Assembly: GCA_038239345.1 (NCBI GenBank)
Contig: JBBSEX010000012.1
Coordinates: 137,255 to 201,254 of the forward strand
Length of the DNA stretch: 64,000 bases
Reading direction: 5' to 3'
DNA from: JBBSEX01 sp038239345
Lineage (GTDB): Bacteria > Acidobacteriota > Terriglobia > Bryobacterales > Bryobacteraceae
In this document: piece by piece, positions 52,852 to 60,931 of the stretch
How the letters are laid out: each line of letters begins with the position of its first letter
How positions within the stretch are numbered: position 1 is the stretch's first letter
Notes under the pieces: model-generated
What the model was told of the DNA's origin: nothing
What the model saw: the letters and a program-made list of their open reading frames with translations, nothing else
Databases searched by the model: none
Made by a program: the position numbers and the translations under genes

Positions 52852-53144
52852 ATTTTTGGCGAGATCTATAGTAAAGAAGCCTTACGAGGGACCAATTTAG
52901 TAGGGGGTCGTATTAGACACGTACAGGACGAGAGGTATAGGACAGCCCAAAAGGGGGGGTACGTTGGGACTCACCCGAATTAGAACAAAGTACTGACCCG
53001 AGGGCCGGGAAAGTACCAAAAAAATCCCCACGATTGGAAATCGTGGGGATCTGGATAATGGCTTCGCTTGCTGTCTTTGGTGAATACGGAAGCGCGCCTT
53101 CCTTCGGATTTTTAAGTACACTGGGCGAGGACAGGGGAGAGCGG
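52852..53144. other. 293-bp non-coding interval, no gene seen
   Basis: This is the longest gap in the window. Its left two thirds have unusual G-runs (a run of seven at 52963-52969 and a run of five near 52905) and no plausible reading frame. The right part holds a perfect hairpin at 53024-53050. Short inverted pieces (for example AGTACT...AGTACC around 52988-53016) suggest RNA structure. I cannot assign a function. Confidence 0.5.
53018..53050 (-). terminator. perfect 12-bp hairpin with T-tract on the minus strand
   Basis: ATCCCCACGATT (53024-53035), a 3-nt loop and AATCGTGGGGAT (53039-53050) pair perfectly; reading the minus strand, seven Ts follow (53024-53018). This is a textbook intrinsic terminator, but it faces minus-strand transcription and no minus-strand gene ends here. 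It lies 173 bp upstream of the hypothetical gene at 52851 and 95 bp upstream of the plus-strand serine hydrolase. Confidence 0.7.
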
Positions 53145-54233
53145 ATGAAAACTTGGCAATGGGTGCTCGCAATGGGGGTGCTTACCTGGACGCCGGTGCT
53201 CGTTAAGGCCGGGGAACTAGAGGAGCGCATCGCACGGATTGAAGCGCGCTGGAAGCCTAGCGAAAGCATGCCCGCGCTGCACGTCCCGGGCGTCAGCATC
53301 GCCGTCATTGGACCGTCCGGTATCGAATGGGCGCGCACCTATGGCGTACCCCCTGGAACTCGTTTCCAGGCGGCTTCGATCAGCAAGCCAGTAACCGCCC
53401 TTGCTGTCATGTCGCTGGTTCAACAAGGGAAACTGCAATTGGATGAAGATGTGAACGCGCGCCTCACTTCGTGGAAAGTGCCGGCGAATGAATTCACCGC
53501 AAAACAGAAAGTGACATTGCGGGAGATCCTCAGCCACAGTGCCGGCTTTACCGTCCATGGCTTTCCCGGTTATGCCGCGGGCGAGCCGATTCCCGCGTTG
53601 ACCCAGGTGTTGGACGGAGTCAAGCCCGCCAATACCCCGCCAATACGCGTGGATAGAGAGCCAGGCAAGATGTACAGCTATTCAGGCGGCGGATTTTGTG
53701 TGCTGCAGCAACTTCTGGTGGATACTTTGCACCTTCCATTCGCCGAGATTTTGCGGACCCGGGTTCTTGAACCTCTGGATATGAAAGACAGCAGCTTTGA
53801 GCAGCCACCGTCGGCTTCGATGCGGACCCGATGTGCAGTGGGTCATCTTCCGGATGGGACGCCGGTGCCGGGAAATTGGCATACTTACCCCGAGATGGCA
53901 GCGGCTGGATTATGGACCACGCCGTCCGATCTGGGCCGGTTCGCCATGGCATTAGGCAAAGCCGCGCGGGGCGAGTCCGAGCGCATTATTAATCGAGCCA
54001 CCGCGGCGGAGATGTTGACGGTGCAAAAAGACGCCTCCGGCCTGGGGATTGGCGTGAACGGGAAAGTCTTTGAGCATGGTGGATCTAATTTCGGATTTCG
54101 TGCCTTGCTCCGAGCTTCGGCCAAGGACGGCCGGGGCTATGCGATTATGACGAACTCCGATAATGGCGATGCCTTGATTCAGAAGATCGAAGCCGCGTTA
54201 GTAGCCGAATACGGTGAACTGAGCAAGCAATAA
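53145..54233 (+). CDS. secreted serine hydrolase (beta-lactamase/S12 family)
   Basis: 362 residues from the ATG at 53145, chosen for its GGGGAGAG site; the frame opens 111 nt earlier but that part runs through a hairpin. A signal peptide (WQWVLAMGVLTWTPVLVKAG) is followed by the S12 motifs: SISK (Ser-x-x-Lys nucleophile), SYSGGGF (Tyr-Ser-Gly) and HGGSNFGF near the C-terminus. Family members are penicillin-binding carboxypeptidases, esterases or D-aminopeptidases rather than drug-resistance enzymes. The substrate is unknown. Confidence 0.87.
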   Translation: MKTWQWVLAMGVLTWTPVLVKAGELEERIARIEARWKPSESMPALHVPGVSIAVIGPSGIEWARTYGVPPGTRFQAASISKPVTALAVMSLVQQGKLQLDEDVNARLTSWKVPANEFTAKQKVTLREILSHSAGFTVHGFPGYAAGEPIPALTQVLDGVKPANTPPIRVDREPGKMYSYSGGGFCVLQQLLVDTLHLPFAEILRTRVLEPLDMKDSSFEQPPSASMRTRCAVGHLPDGTPVPGNWHTYPEMAAAGLWTTPSDLGRFAMALGKAARGESERIINRATAAEMLTVQKDASGLGIGVNGKVFEHGGSNFGFRALLRASAKDGRGYAIMTNSDNGDALIQKIEAALVAEYGELSKQ

Positions 54234-54362
54234 AACCCGGTATAGCGGGGAATTGTTATCGGAAACACGACCGGGGCGCGCCGCGTCTCACTTTCGGAAG
54301 CCCCTTCACAATCGGCGCATCGGAGACGTTTCTATACGAATCGTTATAAGCCGACCCGGTGT

Positions 54363-54368
54363 TATACT
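54363..54368 (+). promoter_or_regulatory. possible -10 element (TATACT) for the VWFA pair
   Basis: TATACT lies 30 nt before the ATG at 54399 in a 165-bp gap. No good -35 is seen. Confidence 0.35.
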
Positions 54369-54398
54369 TACCATCGGGCGCAACCATAAAGGCCGTAC

Positions 54399-55451
54399 AT
54401 GGTGGCAAAAGTACAAATCAGATCCCTTCCAATAATCTTCTTAGGCTTATCGGCAATCTTAGCGATCACAGTCTGGGCGGATGACAAGAACGGCAAAACC
54501 GACACAGCAAAAGATAACAAGACGGCGGATACCAAATCCACCGTCGAGCCTCGGGTGTCGATTCAACCGCGTACCAAAGCGGCCGCCGACGCCCCTCCTG
54601 AACGCCGCAGCAACATCCGTGTTGACACGACTCTTGTCCTGATTCCTGTATCCGTCACCGATCCTTTAAACCGCTTTGTAACCGGCCTCGAGAAAGAGCA
54701 TTTTCGGCTCTTTGAAGACAAGCTGGAACAGTTGGTGACGCAATTTTCCAGCGAAGATGCACCCCTCTCGGTCGGCTTGGTCTTCGACACCAGCGGCAGC
54801 ATGGGAACTAAGATGCAAAAGGCCCGGCAAGCGGCGGCGCAATTTTTCAAGACGGCGAATCCACAGGACGAGTTCTTTCTAGTACAGTTCAACGACCGGC
54901 CGGAGCTTGTTTCGGCTTTTACAACCGATACTGAAGAAATCCAGAACCGGTTGAGCTTCACGCAATCGAAAGGGCGCACGGCACTACTCGATGGCGTATA
55001 TCTGGCCATGAACGAAATGAAGAAGGCCCACAATCCGCGTAAGGCGCTACTGGTAATTTCCGACGGCGGCGACAACAGCAGCCGATACACGGAGAGTGAA
55101 ATCAAGAACGCGGTTCGCGAGGCGGATGTACAGGTTTACGCGATTGGCATTTTCGAGCCGATGGCGTCCCGTGGAAGGACCGCTGAAGAAATGGGCGGAC
55201 CTGGGCTTCTCTCTGAAATCGCCGAGCAGACCGGTGGGCGGCATTTCCCCGTGGAGAATCTGAATGAGTTACCGGATATCGCGGCGAAAATCGGAATCGA
55301 ATTACGGAATCAATATCTGCTTGGGTACACCCCGAAGAACCATGAGCGCGACGGAAAGTATCGCCGGGTTCAGGTGAAGCTGGTTCAGCCTCGCGGGTTG
55401 CCGCCCCTTAAAGCGTTTTACCGGCTTGGATACTATGCACCTGCGCAGTAA
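54399..55451 (+). CDS. secreted VWFA-related protein (acidobacterial TIGR03436 type)
   Basis: 350 residues with a signal peptide and a charged, lysine- and aspartate-rich spacer (residues 27-65). A short N-terminal beta region (RVDTTLVLIPVSVTDPLNRFVTGLEKEHFRLFED, split at TDP) precedes the VWA domain (about 120-320) with its MIDAS motif VFDTSGSMG, later Thr in KGRTALLDGV and Asp in VISDGGDNSS. This layout is typical of the acidobacterial VWFA-related family, of unknown role. The next gene is a paralogue overlapping by 17 bp. Confidence 0.88.
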   Translation: MVAKVQIRSLPIIFLGLSAILAITVWADDKNGKTDTAKDNKTADTKSTVEPRVSIQPRTKAAADAPPERRSNIRVDTTLVLIPVSVTDPLNRFVTGLEKEHFRLFEDKLEQLVTQFSSEDAPLSVGLVFDTSGSMGTKMQKARQAAAQFFKTANPQDEFFLVQFNDRPELVSAFTTDTEEIQNRLSFTQSKGRTALLDGVYLAMNEMKKAHNPRKALLVISDGGDNSSRYTESEIKNAVREADVQVYAIGIFEPMASRGRTAEEMGGPGLLSEIAEQTGGRHFPVENLNELPDIAAKIGIELRNQYLLGYTPKNHERDGKYRRVQVKLVQPRGLPPLKAFYRLGYYAPAQ

Positions 55452-56376
55452 TATTTTTATCAAGATTGCTTGTACGCTTTTATGTGCCGCGGCGACGCTC
55501 GCAACCGCTGTGAACGGGCAAGACGATGGCGTCTTCAAGATCGACACGCGATTGGTTGTCCTGCATGCCAGCGTGATTAACAAAGCGGGCGATCTGGTTA
55601 CGAATCTTCCCCAAACCGCTTTTAAAGTATTTGAAAACGGCCAAGAACAAATCGTGAAAGTTTTTAAGCGTGAGGATGTGCCGGTCTCGCTCGGCATCCT
55701 GATCGATAACAGCGGCAGCATGCGCGATAAGCGGGCCAAGGTGGAGGCGGCATCGCTCGCCCTGGTGAAGGCGTCGAACCCCCAGGATGAGGTGTTCATC
55801 GTGAATTTTAACGACGAAGCTTTCCTGGATGTTCCCTTCACCAATGATGCGAAGAAGCTGGAAGAAGGCCTGGCGCGGCTGGATTCGCGCGGTGGCACGG
55901 CAATGCGCGATGCCGTGACGATGTCCATCGATTACATGAAGAGCAAGGCGAAGAAGAGTAAGAAAGTTCTGCTTGTGATAACCGACGGCGCGGATAATTC
56001 AAGCAACGATCCGCTGGAGAAGGCAATCCAAAGAGCCCGGCAAGGCGAAGTGCTGATTTACAGCATCGGGCTGTTGAACGAAGAAAATGCTCGCGAGGCA
56101 AAGTCTGCCAAGCGGGCATTAAAGGCACTGACGGATGAATCGGGCGGCTTGGTGTATTATCCGAAGGATCTTAGCGAAGTCGACAAGATGGCGCTAAAGG
56201 TAGCGCAGGAAATTCGAAATCAATACATCATTGCCTATTCGCCCACGATCCAGGCGCTGGACGGCAGTTTCCGCCAGATCAAAGTGACCGTGAACGGACC
56301 GGGACGCCCGGTGGTACGGACGCGAACCGGCTACTACGCCACTCCCGATCAGCCCAAACAGCAGGCTAAGCAGTAA
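55435..56376 (+). CDS. secreted VWFA-related protein, paralogue of the preceding gene
   Basis: 313 residues with a signal peptide (NIFIKIACTLLCAAATLATA). The same architecture: FKIDTRLVVLHASVINKAGDLV and FKVFENGQEQ in the N-terminal beta region, then the VWA domain with the MIDAS IDNSGSMRD, GGTAMRDAV and VITDGADNSS. The C-terminus is lysine- and glutamine-rich. It starts inside the end of the first VWFA gene (ATG 55435), so the pair is co-translated. Tandem duplication of these genes is common in acidobacteria. Confidence 0.88.
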   Translation: MHLRSNIFIKIACTLLCAAATLATAVNGQDDGVFKIDTRLVVLHASVINKAGDLVTNLPQTAFKVFENGQEQIVKVFKREDVPVSLGILIDNSGSMRDKRAKVEAASLALVKASNPQDEVFIVNFNDEAFLDVPFTNDAKKLEEGLARLDSRGGTAMRDAVTMSIDYMKSKAKKSKKVLLVITDGADNSSNDPLEKAIQRARQGEVLIYSIGLLNEENAREAKSAKRALKALTDESGGLVYYPKDLSEVDKMALKVAQEIRNQYIIAYSPTIQALDGSFRQIKVTVNGPGRPVVRTRTGYYATPDQPKQQAKQ

Positions 56377-56377
56377 A

Positions 56378-56572
56378 ATGATCGAGTTCCTCTGGAAGGC
56401 TTCCAGAGGTTCCCGCCTGACGCCGTGGCGCAGCCCGTATTTGCTATGGCGCATCGAAACATACTGGGGCACCCATGCGGACGCAATCACCCCTGGCGAG
56501 TTCTTTAAGTTTGCCTGGATCCATCGCGCGGAACTATGGCGTTTCCTACGCTGGACCCAGCGCATGAACTAG
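56378..56572 (+). CDS. small hypothetical protein, Trp- and Arg-rich
   Basis: 64 residues starting 1 bp after the stop of the second VWFA gene, so it is almost certainly in the same operon. It reads like a compact helical protein with many aromatics (FLWKASRGSRLTPWRSPYLLW, WIHRAELWRFLRWTQ). I recall short proteins with this kind of sequence in acidobacteria but no known function. It overlaps the convergent ice-binding-like gene by 4 bp. Confidence 0.7.
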   Translation: MIEFLWKASRGSRLTPWRSPYLLWRIETYWGTHADAITPGEFFKFAWIHRAELWRFLRWTQRMN

Positions 56573-57378
56573 CCGCGGCGGAATTTTCGACTTCCGTAAG
56601 CGATCGCGCTTAGCAGCAGCCCAACCCCTAATTGAGCCGAAGTGCCAGGCTCGGGAACGGTGCTGCCGTTCGTGGTTTCGCAACCCGCCGTGTTGACAGA
56701 GATGTCGTTCGTATCCATCGTCACCGAACCATTTTGAGCCAGAGCCCGGCCGCATTGAATATTTGCCCCGGCATTCAAAGTAATGCTGGTTAAGGCGAGG
56801 AGATTTCCCGTAAATGCCGTACCCGTGCCTAGAGTGGCTGAACTTCCCACCTGCCAAAACAATCCGCCACCCTGGCCACCGTTGATAAACGACACCTCCG
56901 AATTGGTAGCCGTCGTCAGCGTACTTGTGATTTGGAACAGGAAGATGGAATTGGGATCGCCCAGGGCATCTAGTTTCAGCGCACCAGTCAGCTGGGCCGA
57001 CGACGAAAAGCAGTATACTCCCGGCAGAAGGGTGAGCCCACCCAAATCCTGCCCGCTGAGGTTGGTTCCACAAGCCTGAGCGGTAGCCGCACCGTAGGCA
57101 GTGGTCAAATCGCTTAATGCCGCTGTTGCTTCGGCATCACCGGAGTGGATCGTTCCGACGACGGTCCCCGGCGGGAAACCGGTGATTGAGGTGGCGGCCA
57201 AGTTTCCATTCAGAGTGGATGGTCCGGTGTTAGTTACGGCCGATCCCGCCAGGACAGCGAAGGCATCCGCTGTTCCTAAGGGCACGTTGAACGCAATACT
57301 AGCGTTTGCGTTGATGGCGAAAAGCGAGAGAGTAATAAGCAAAAAACTGCGCAGCGAGGCGCGAGCGGTTTTTCTCAT
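56569..57378 (-). CDS. ice-binding-like (DUF3494) protein with a PEP-CTERM sorting signal
   Basis: 269 residues with a signal peptide (FLLITLSLFAINANA). The body is the DUF3494/ice-binding beta-helix: FAVLAGSAVTNTGPSTLNGN, PGVYCFSSSAQLTGALKLDA, and SIFLFQITSTLTTATNSEV. The C-terminus is a classic exosortase signal: VPEPGTSAQL, a membrane span, and SRKFRRG. The exosortase at 7053-7925 could process it. DUF3494 proteins bind ice or act as surface adhesins; here adhesion or cell-surface attachment is as likely as antifreeze. Overlaps the small VWFA-operon gene by 4 bp. Confidence 0.9.
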   Translation of the reverse strand: MRKTARASLRSFLLITLSLFAINANASIAFNVPLGTADAFAVLAGSAVTNTGPSTLNGNLAATSITGFPPGTVVGTIHSGDAEATAALSDLTTAYGAATAQACGTNLSGQDLGGLTLLPGVYCFSSSAQLTGALKLDALGDPNSIFLFQITSTLTTATNSEVSFINGGQGGGLFWQVGSSATLGTGTAFTGNLLALTSITLNAGANIQCGRALAQNGSVTMDTNDISVNTAGCETTNGSTVPEPGTSAQLGVGLLLSAIAYGSRKFRRG

Positions 57379-57497
57379 GAAATTTAATTCGGCATAAAGT
57401 GGGGCCTTCTATACCAAAATCAAGGAATCGGTACTACTCTTTTTATGCCCCCCCAGTTTGCGCTTAACTGGCCCTAAAAAGCGTATTTGCAATAACC

Positions 57498-59024
57498 CTA
57501 TTCGCTACGGAGGAGTGAGGCATTCCCCTTAATGGTGGCTTTGTCTGCGACACTTATGCGGGTAATATTCCTCAGTTGCATTTCCATTCGAGGCACTGTG
57601 TAAAGAAACGTCTCATGGCGGAAAAGGAAATCCCAATAAAGAGTTGTGAAGGGGCAAGCATTCTCCCCGCTGGATTTCGCGGGATCGTAGCGGCAACGAG
57701 AACAGTAATTACTCATCCGCTGGATGTACTTTCCACTCGCTATATAAGGCTTGGTGGACATCCGGCCGCCGTCGGCGAATTGCGACATGCCGATTACGTT
57801 GGGAAGCTCCACCCACTCCACTGCATCGATATAAATCGCCAGATACCACTCGTGAATCGCTCGGGGCTCGACGCCTAACAACAACGAATACAAGCCGGTC
57901 ACCATCAGCCGCTGAATATGGTGGGCGTATCCGAAATCGAGGGTCTGACCGAGAGACTGGCGCATGCACGCCATGTCGGTATCGCCTGTCCAATAGAAGG
58001 ATGGCAGCGGAACATGCGCTTCCAGCACATTCGACTCGAGATAATCCGGCATAAACTGCCAATAGACTCCGCGCACATATTCCCGCCAGCCAATAATCTG
58101 GCGGATAAAGCCTTCCACCGACGCAAGCGGAGCATGGCCTTCCAGGTAAGCCTTTTCGGCACGCTCGATTACCATTCGCGGATTCAGAAGTTTGAGATTC
58201 AGGCTGGAGGAGAGTCGGGAGTGATAGAGATGCGGCTGATCGGTCCACATGGCATCTTGGAACTGACCGAACAGCGGAAGTCGATGTGTAATGAAATCGT
58301 CGAGAGCCTGTGCGGCTTCGGCGGGAGTAACCGGCCAATCGAAACGCGCGAGTTTGCCGGGATGGCCGGGAAAACGTTCGTTGACAAGCTGGATTACTTC
58401 GTCCGTAATCGCATCCGGCGGGAACGTCGTGGGCGCCGGCAGTAGGCCCGGTCCCGATTTTGGAAACGAGCCACGATTCTCCTCATCGAAATTCCACTTG
58501 CCGCCGATGGGCTTGCCTTTCACGTCCAAAAGGATGCGATGCCGGGAGCGCATTTCGCGATAAAAGAACTCCATGCGTAATTGTTTGAGGCCGCTAGCGT
58601 GTGCGCGAAAATCCTCCAGAGGTGAAAGAAAGTGCCGGTCTATCCGCACTTCCAACGGGACGTCGCAGGCTGCGGCGACTGACTCTAGAATTTGCCGGAC
58701 GCGATACTCACCCGGTTCGCTGACGATGATTTTTCGTGGCGCCAGAGCGCGGCAAGACGCGGTTAATTCCGCCCCCAAATCTCCGAGATTTCGGGGATCG
58801 TCCAAGCGGCGATAGTGAATGGGGTATCCGCGGTCAACAATCGATTGGTGGAAATGGCGCATCGCCGAGAGGAAGATGGCGATGCGCGCCTTATGGCTCC
58901 AAACGTGAGTCGATTCCGAAGCCACCTCAGCCATCCACACGGCGTCATGACGGGCATCGAAGCCGTCGAAAGCCGACGATTCGGGATCGAGTTGGTCGCC
59001 CAGAACGACGATGAGACTGCGCAC
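57498..59024 (-). CDS. phrB: iron-sulfur bacterial cryptochrome/(6-4) photolyase (PhrB class)
   Basis: 508 residues from the GTG at 59024, after which the protein begins MRSLIVVLGDQLDPES as in the family. Four cysteines (Cys353, Cys441, Cys444, Cys457) have exactly the spacing of the 4Fe-4S ligands of Agrobacterium PhrB (88, 3 and 13 residues apart), in the segments DTDMACMRQ, YCSRCRYD and ENACPF. It repairs (6-4) photoproducts or senses light, using FAD and an iron-sulfur cluster. An upstream TTG at 59072 would add 16 residues and overlap the neighbouring gene. Confidence 0.92.
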   Translation of the reverse strand: MRSLIVVLGDQLDPESSAFDGFDARHDAVWMAEVASESTHVWSHKARIAIFLSAMRHFHQSIVDRGYPIHYRRLDDPRNLGDLGAELTASCRALAPRKIIVSEPGEYRVRQILESVAAACDVPLEVRIDRHFLSPLEDFRAHASGLKQLRMEFFYREMRSRHRILLDVKGKPIGGKWNFDEENRGSFPKSGPGLLPAPTTFPPDAITDEVIQLVNERFPGHPGKLARFDWPVTPAEAAQALDDFITHRLPLFGQFQDAMWTDQPHLYHSRLSSSLNLKLLNPRMVIERAEKAYLEGHAPLASVEGFIRQIIGWREYVRGVYWQFMPDYLESNVLEAHVPLPSFYWTGDTDMACMRQSLGQTLDFGYAHHIQRLMVTGLYSLLLGVEPRAIHEWYLAIYIDAVEWVELPNVIGMSQFADGGRMSTKPYIASGKYIQRMSNYCSRCRYDPAKSSGENACPFTTLYWDFLFRHETFLYTVPRMEMQLRNITRISVADKATIKGNASLLRSE

Positions 59025-59058
59025 GCTTGGCAGATGCGGTGCTCTCCGAACGGGATCT

Positions 59059-59967
59059 CTAAACTTTCGCAACTACCTTCAGCAGCGCCGTGAGTGAGGT
59101 CCGGCTGGCAAACGCTTTCCCTTGCGGAGCGCGATAGTGGGTTTCCAGCGTAAACGTTCCTTTGTAGCCGTCCTTGAGCAAGGCGCGTAACTGTCCTAAG
59201 TTGTCAAATTCGCCTTCGCCCACCGCGCACCATTCGACTTTACCGTCCGGCCGATGGCGATAGTCGCGCAGGTGAACGTGAAAGATGCGGGCCGGGTCAA
59301 GCAAACGGTAGCCATCGGGAAAAGCCTTCTCGCCCGATTCGCCGGCATTATTCGGGTCCCATGTAAGGCCGAGTGCCGGATCTTGCACCGCCTTTAAGAG
59401 CTGCGCCGATTCCGCTCCGATGGATACATAGCTGCCGCCGACGTTCTCCAGCGCCAAACGGAAATTACGGGCTCTAGCGCGGCGGGCAGCTTCCTTGACG
59501 AGCTCATAGATGCGCGGGTAGTCCGATTTGCCGTGCGCGTCGCCCGCTTTATAAGTGAAGGCGAAGACGCGCAGCTTGTCGGTACCAAGAATCGCCGCCC
59601 GATCCATCGCACCATCCAGCAGAGTCCATTGCTCGTCGAGAATTTTTTGCCCTTCGGCGGAATCGGCGGGGAGTGGAATTTTGAAGAACGCAGTGCCCAA
59701 CGTCGATGTTTTAATTCCGAACTCATCGAAGATGGCGCGCGCTTCCCGAATCTTTTCCACTGGCTGCGCCGTGTTGTACTTGCCCCAAACGGAGCGCACT
59801 TCCGCATAGGAGAGGCCGAAATCCTTCAGGAACTGGGCGGCGGCTTTGGGATCTTCATCGATTTCGTCGGTGGTAACGCCGAGATGGATCTGCTGTAGCG
59901 TAGCGGCGCGGGCGAGCAGCGCAAACCCCGGAATAGCAAACAGCTGGCGGCGGGTGAAGATGGGCAT
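59059..59967 (-). CDS. exported xylose isomerase-like TIM-barrel (sugar phosphate isomerase/epimerase family)
   Basis: 302 residues. The Tat or lipoprotein-like signal (FTRRQLFAIPGFALLARAAT) is followed by the AP-endonuclease-2/xylose-isomerase-like barrel: LSYAEVRSVWGKYN, FRLALENVGGSYVSIG (metal-binding Glu), LTWDPNNAGESGEKAFP (Asp and Asn), RIFHVHLRDY (His) and FTLETHYRAPQGK (Glu). These residues fit a divalent-metal sugar isomerase or epimerase. A longer upstream frame is rejected because a -10 box sits 6 nt before this ATG. Divergent from a paralogue-like gene. Confidence 0.86.
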   Translation of the reverse strand: MPIFTRRQLFAIPGFALLARAATLQQIHLGVTTDEIDEDPKAAAQFLKDFGLSYAEVRSVWGKYNTAQPVEKIREARAIFDEFGIKTSTLGTAFFKIPLPADSAEGQKILDEQWTLLDGAMDRAAILGTDKLRVFAFTYKAGDAHGKSDYPRIYELVKEAARRARARNFRLALENVGGSYVSIGAESAQLLKAVQDPALGLTWDPNNAGESGEKAFPDGYRLLDPARIFHVHLRDYRHRPDGKVEWCAVGEGEFDNLGQLRALLKDGYKGTFTLETHYRAPQGKAFASRTSLTALLKVVAKV

Positions 59968-59973
59968 GGCGCG

Positions 59974-59979
59974 ATTATA
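59974..59979 (-). promoter_or_regulatory. -10 hexamer TATAAT, leaderless-type, for the 59059-59967 gene
   Basis: TATAAT is followed by CGCGCC and the ATG, an exact 6-nt gap. It lies 11 bp from the opposing TATTCT on the plus strand. Confidence 0.55.
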
Positions 59980-59990
59980 TCGCCTGGGCG

Positions 59991-59996
59991 TATTCT
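59991..59996 (+). promoter_or_regulatory. -10-like hexamer TATTCT, leaderless-type, for the 60005-60931 gene
   Basis: TATTCT ends 5 nt before a GTG (60002) and 8 nt before the ATG at 60005 in the same frame. No Shine-Dalgarno is present. Confidence 0.45.
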
Positions 59997-60004
59997 TGAT
60001 CGTG

Positions 60005-60931
60005 ATGGACAGAAGACGCTTCTTAATAGCAGCGGCCACGGCGGCCACGGTCCGGGCACAGGCTGCGCCGCGAAAACTGAAGGTCGCCCTCTTTTCAAAG
60101 ACACTGCGTTTTTTGGAAGGCGAGGAGCTGGCGAAAGCTGTCGCCGGCATGGGCTTTGAAGCGATCGATCTGACTATTCGCAAGGGTGGACACGTGGAAT
60201 CGGATCGTGTTGCCGAGGATCTGCCGCCGCTTGTGAAAATGCTCCGCGCGCATGGTGTGGACGTACCCACAGTTACCAGTGAAGTGATCGACGCCACCAC
60301 CCCGCATACCGAAACGGTTCTGCGAACGATCGCCGATCTTGGCATTCGTTATTACCGCTGGGGTGGATTCAAATGGGATGCAAGCCCTATTCCCGCCCAG
60401 ATGGCAGCGTTCCAGCCGCGCATCGCAAAGCTTGCGGCTATGAATTTGAAATACGGCGTTAAGGGGATATATCACACGCATTCCGGGGTCGATGTAGTGG
60501 GCGCTTCTATCTGGGACCTGTACTTGATGTTGAAAGAATTCGACCCCAAGGCAGTGGCGGTGAACTACGATGTCGGGCATGCGACGGTGGAAGGCGGGCT
60601 GGGTGGCTGGATAAATAGTTTCCGCGTTTTAGGACCGCATCTGGGTGGAATCGCCGTGAAAGATTTTGTCTGGATGAAGAATGAAAAAGGCGAGTGGGAG
60701 CCGGAATGGCAACCGCTGGGAACAGGGATGGTGCGTTTCCCAAGGTTCTTTCAAATGGTGGCGAAGAGCGATTTCCAGGGTCCACTACAGTTGTTTTTCG
60801 AATATAAACTTGGGGGCGCGGAGCTGGGAGGGAAGACAGTCACTATTAGCCATGCCGAGGTATTTGCCGCGATAAAGCGAGACCTGGGGCGGTTGCGAGG
60901 TTATCTAAGCGATGCCGGATTAAACGGCTAG
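60005..60931 (+). CDS. Tat-exported sugar phosphate isomerase/epimerase-like TIM-barrel
   Basis: 308 residues. The N-terminus MDRRRFLIAAATAATVRAQA is a twin-arginine signal. The barrel carries EAIDLTIRKGGHVE, YGVKGIYHTHSG (His), AVNYDVGHATVEGG (Asp and His) and GGIAVKDFVW (Asp) and ends LQLFFEYKLGG (Glu). This metal set matches xylose-isomerase-like epimerases. Its substrate is unknown, but with Gfo/Idh oxidoreductases and aldo/keto reductase nearby a periplasmic sugar oxidation or isomerisation pathway is plausible (inference). The 3' end overlaps the convergent aldo/keto reductase gene by 4 bp. Confidence 0.86.
   Translation: MDRRRFLIAAATAATVRAQAAPRKLKVALFSKTLRFLEGEELAKAVAGMGFEAIDLTIRKGGHVESDRVAEDLPPLVKMLRAHGVDVPTVTSEVIDATTPHTETVLRTIADLGIRYYRWGGFKWDASPIPAQMAAFQPRIAKLAAMNLKYGVKGIYHTHSGVDVVGASIWDLYLMLKEFDPKAVAVNYDVGHATVEGGLGGWINSFRVLGPHLGGIAVKDFVWMKNEKGEWEPEWQPLGTGMVRFPRFFQMVAKSDFQGPLQLFFEYKLGGAELGGKTVTISHAEVFAAIKRDLGRLRGYLSDAGLNG

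Noticed and set aside
53145..54233. Reading the S12 hydrolase as a drug-resistance beta-lactamase
   Set aside because: It has the general SxxK/YSG/HGG motifs of S12 esterases and carboxypeptidases and lacks the features specific to class C resistance enzymes.
59968..60345. N-terminal extension of the minus-strand TIM-barrel gene to 60345
   Set aside because: It would overlap the divergent gene's coding region and lies upstream of a TATAAT box and a signal peptide that fix the start at 59967.
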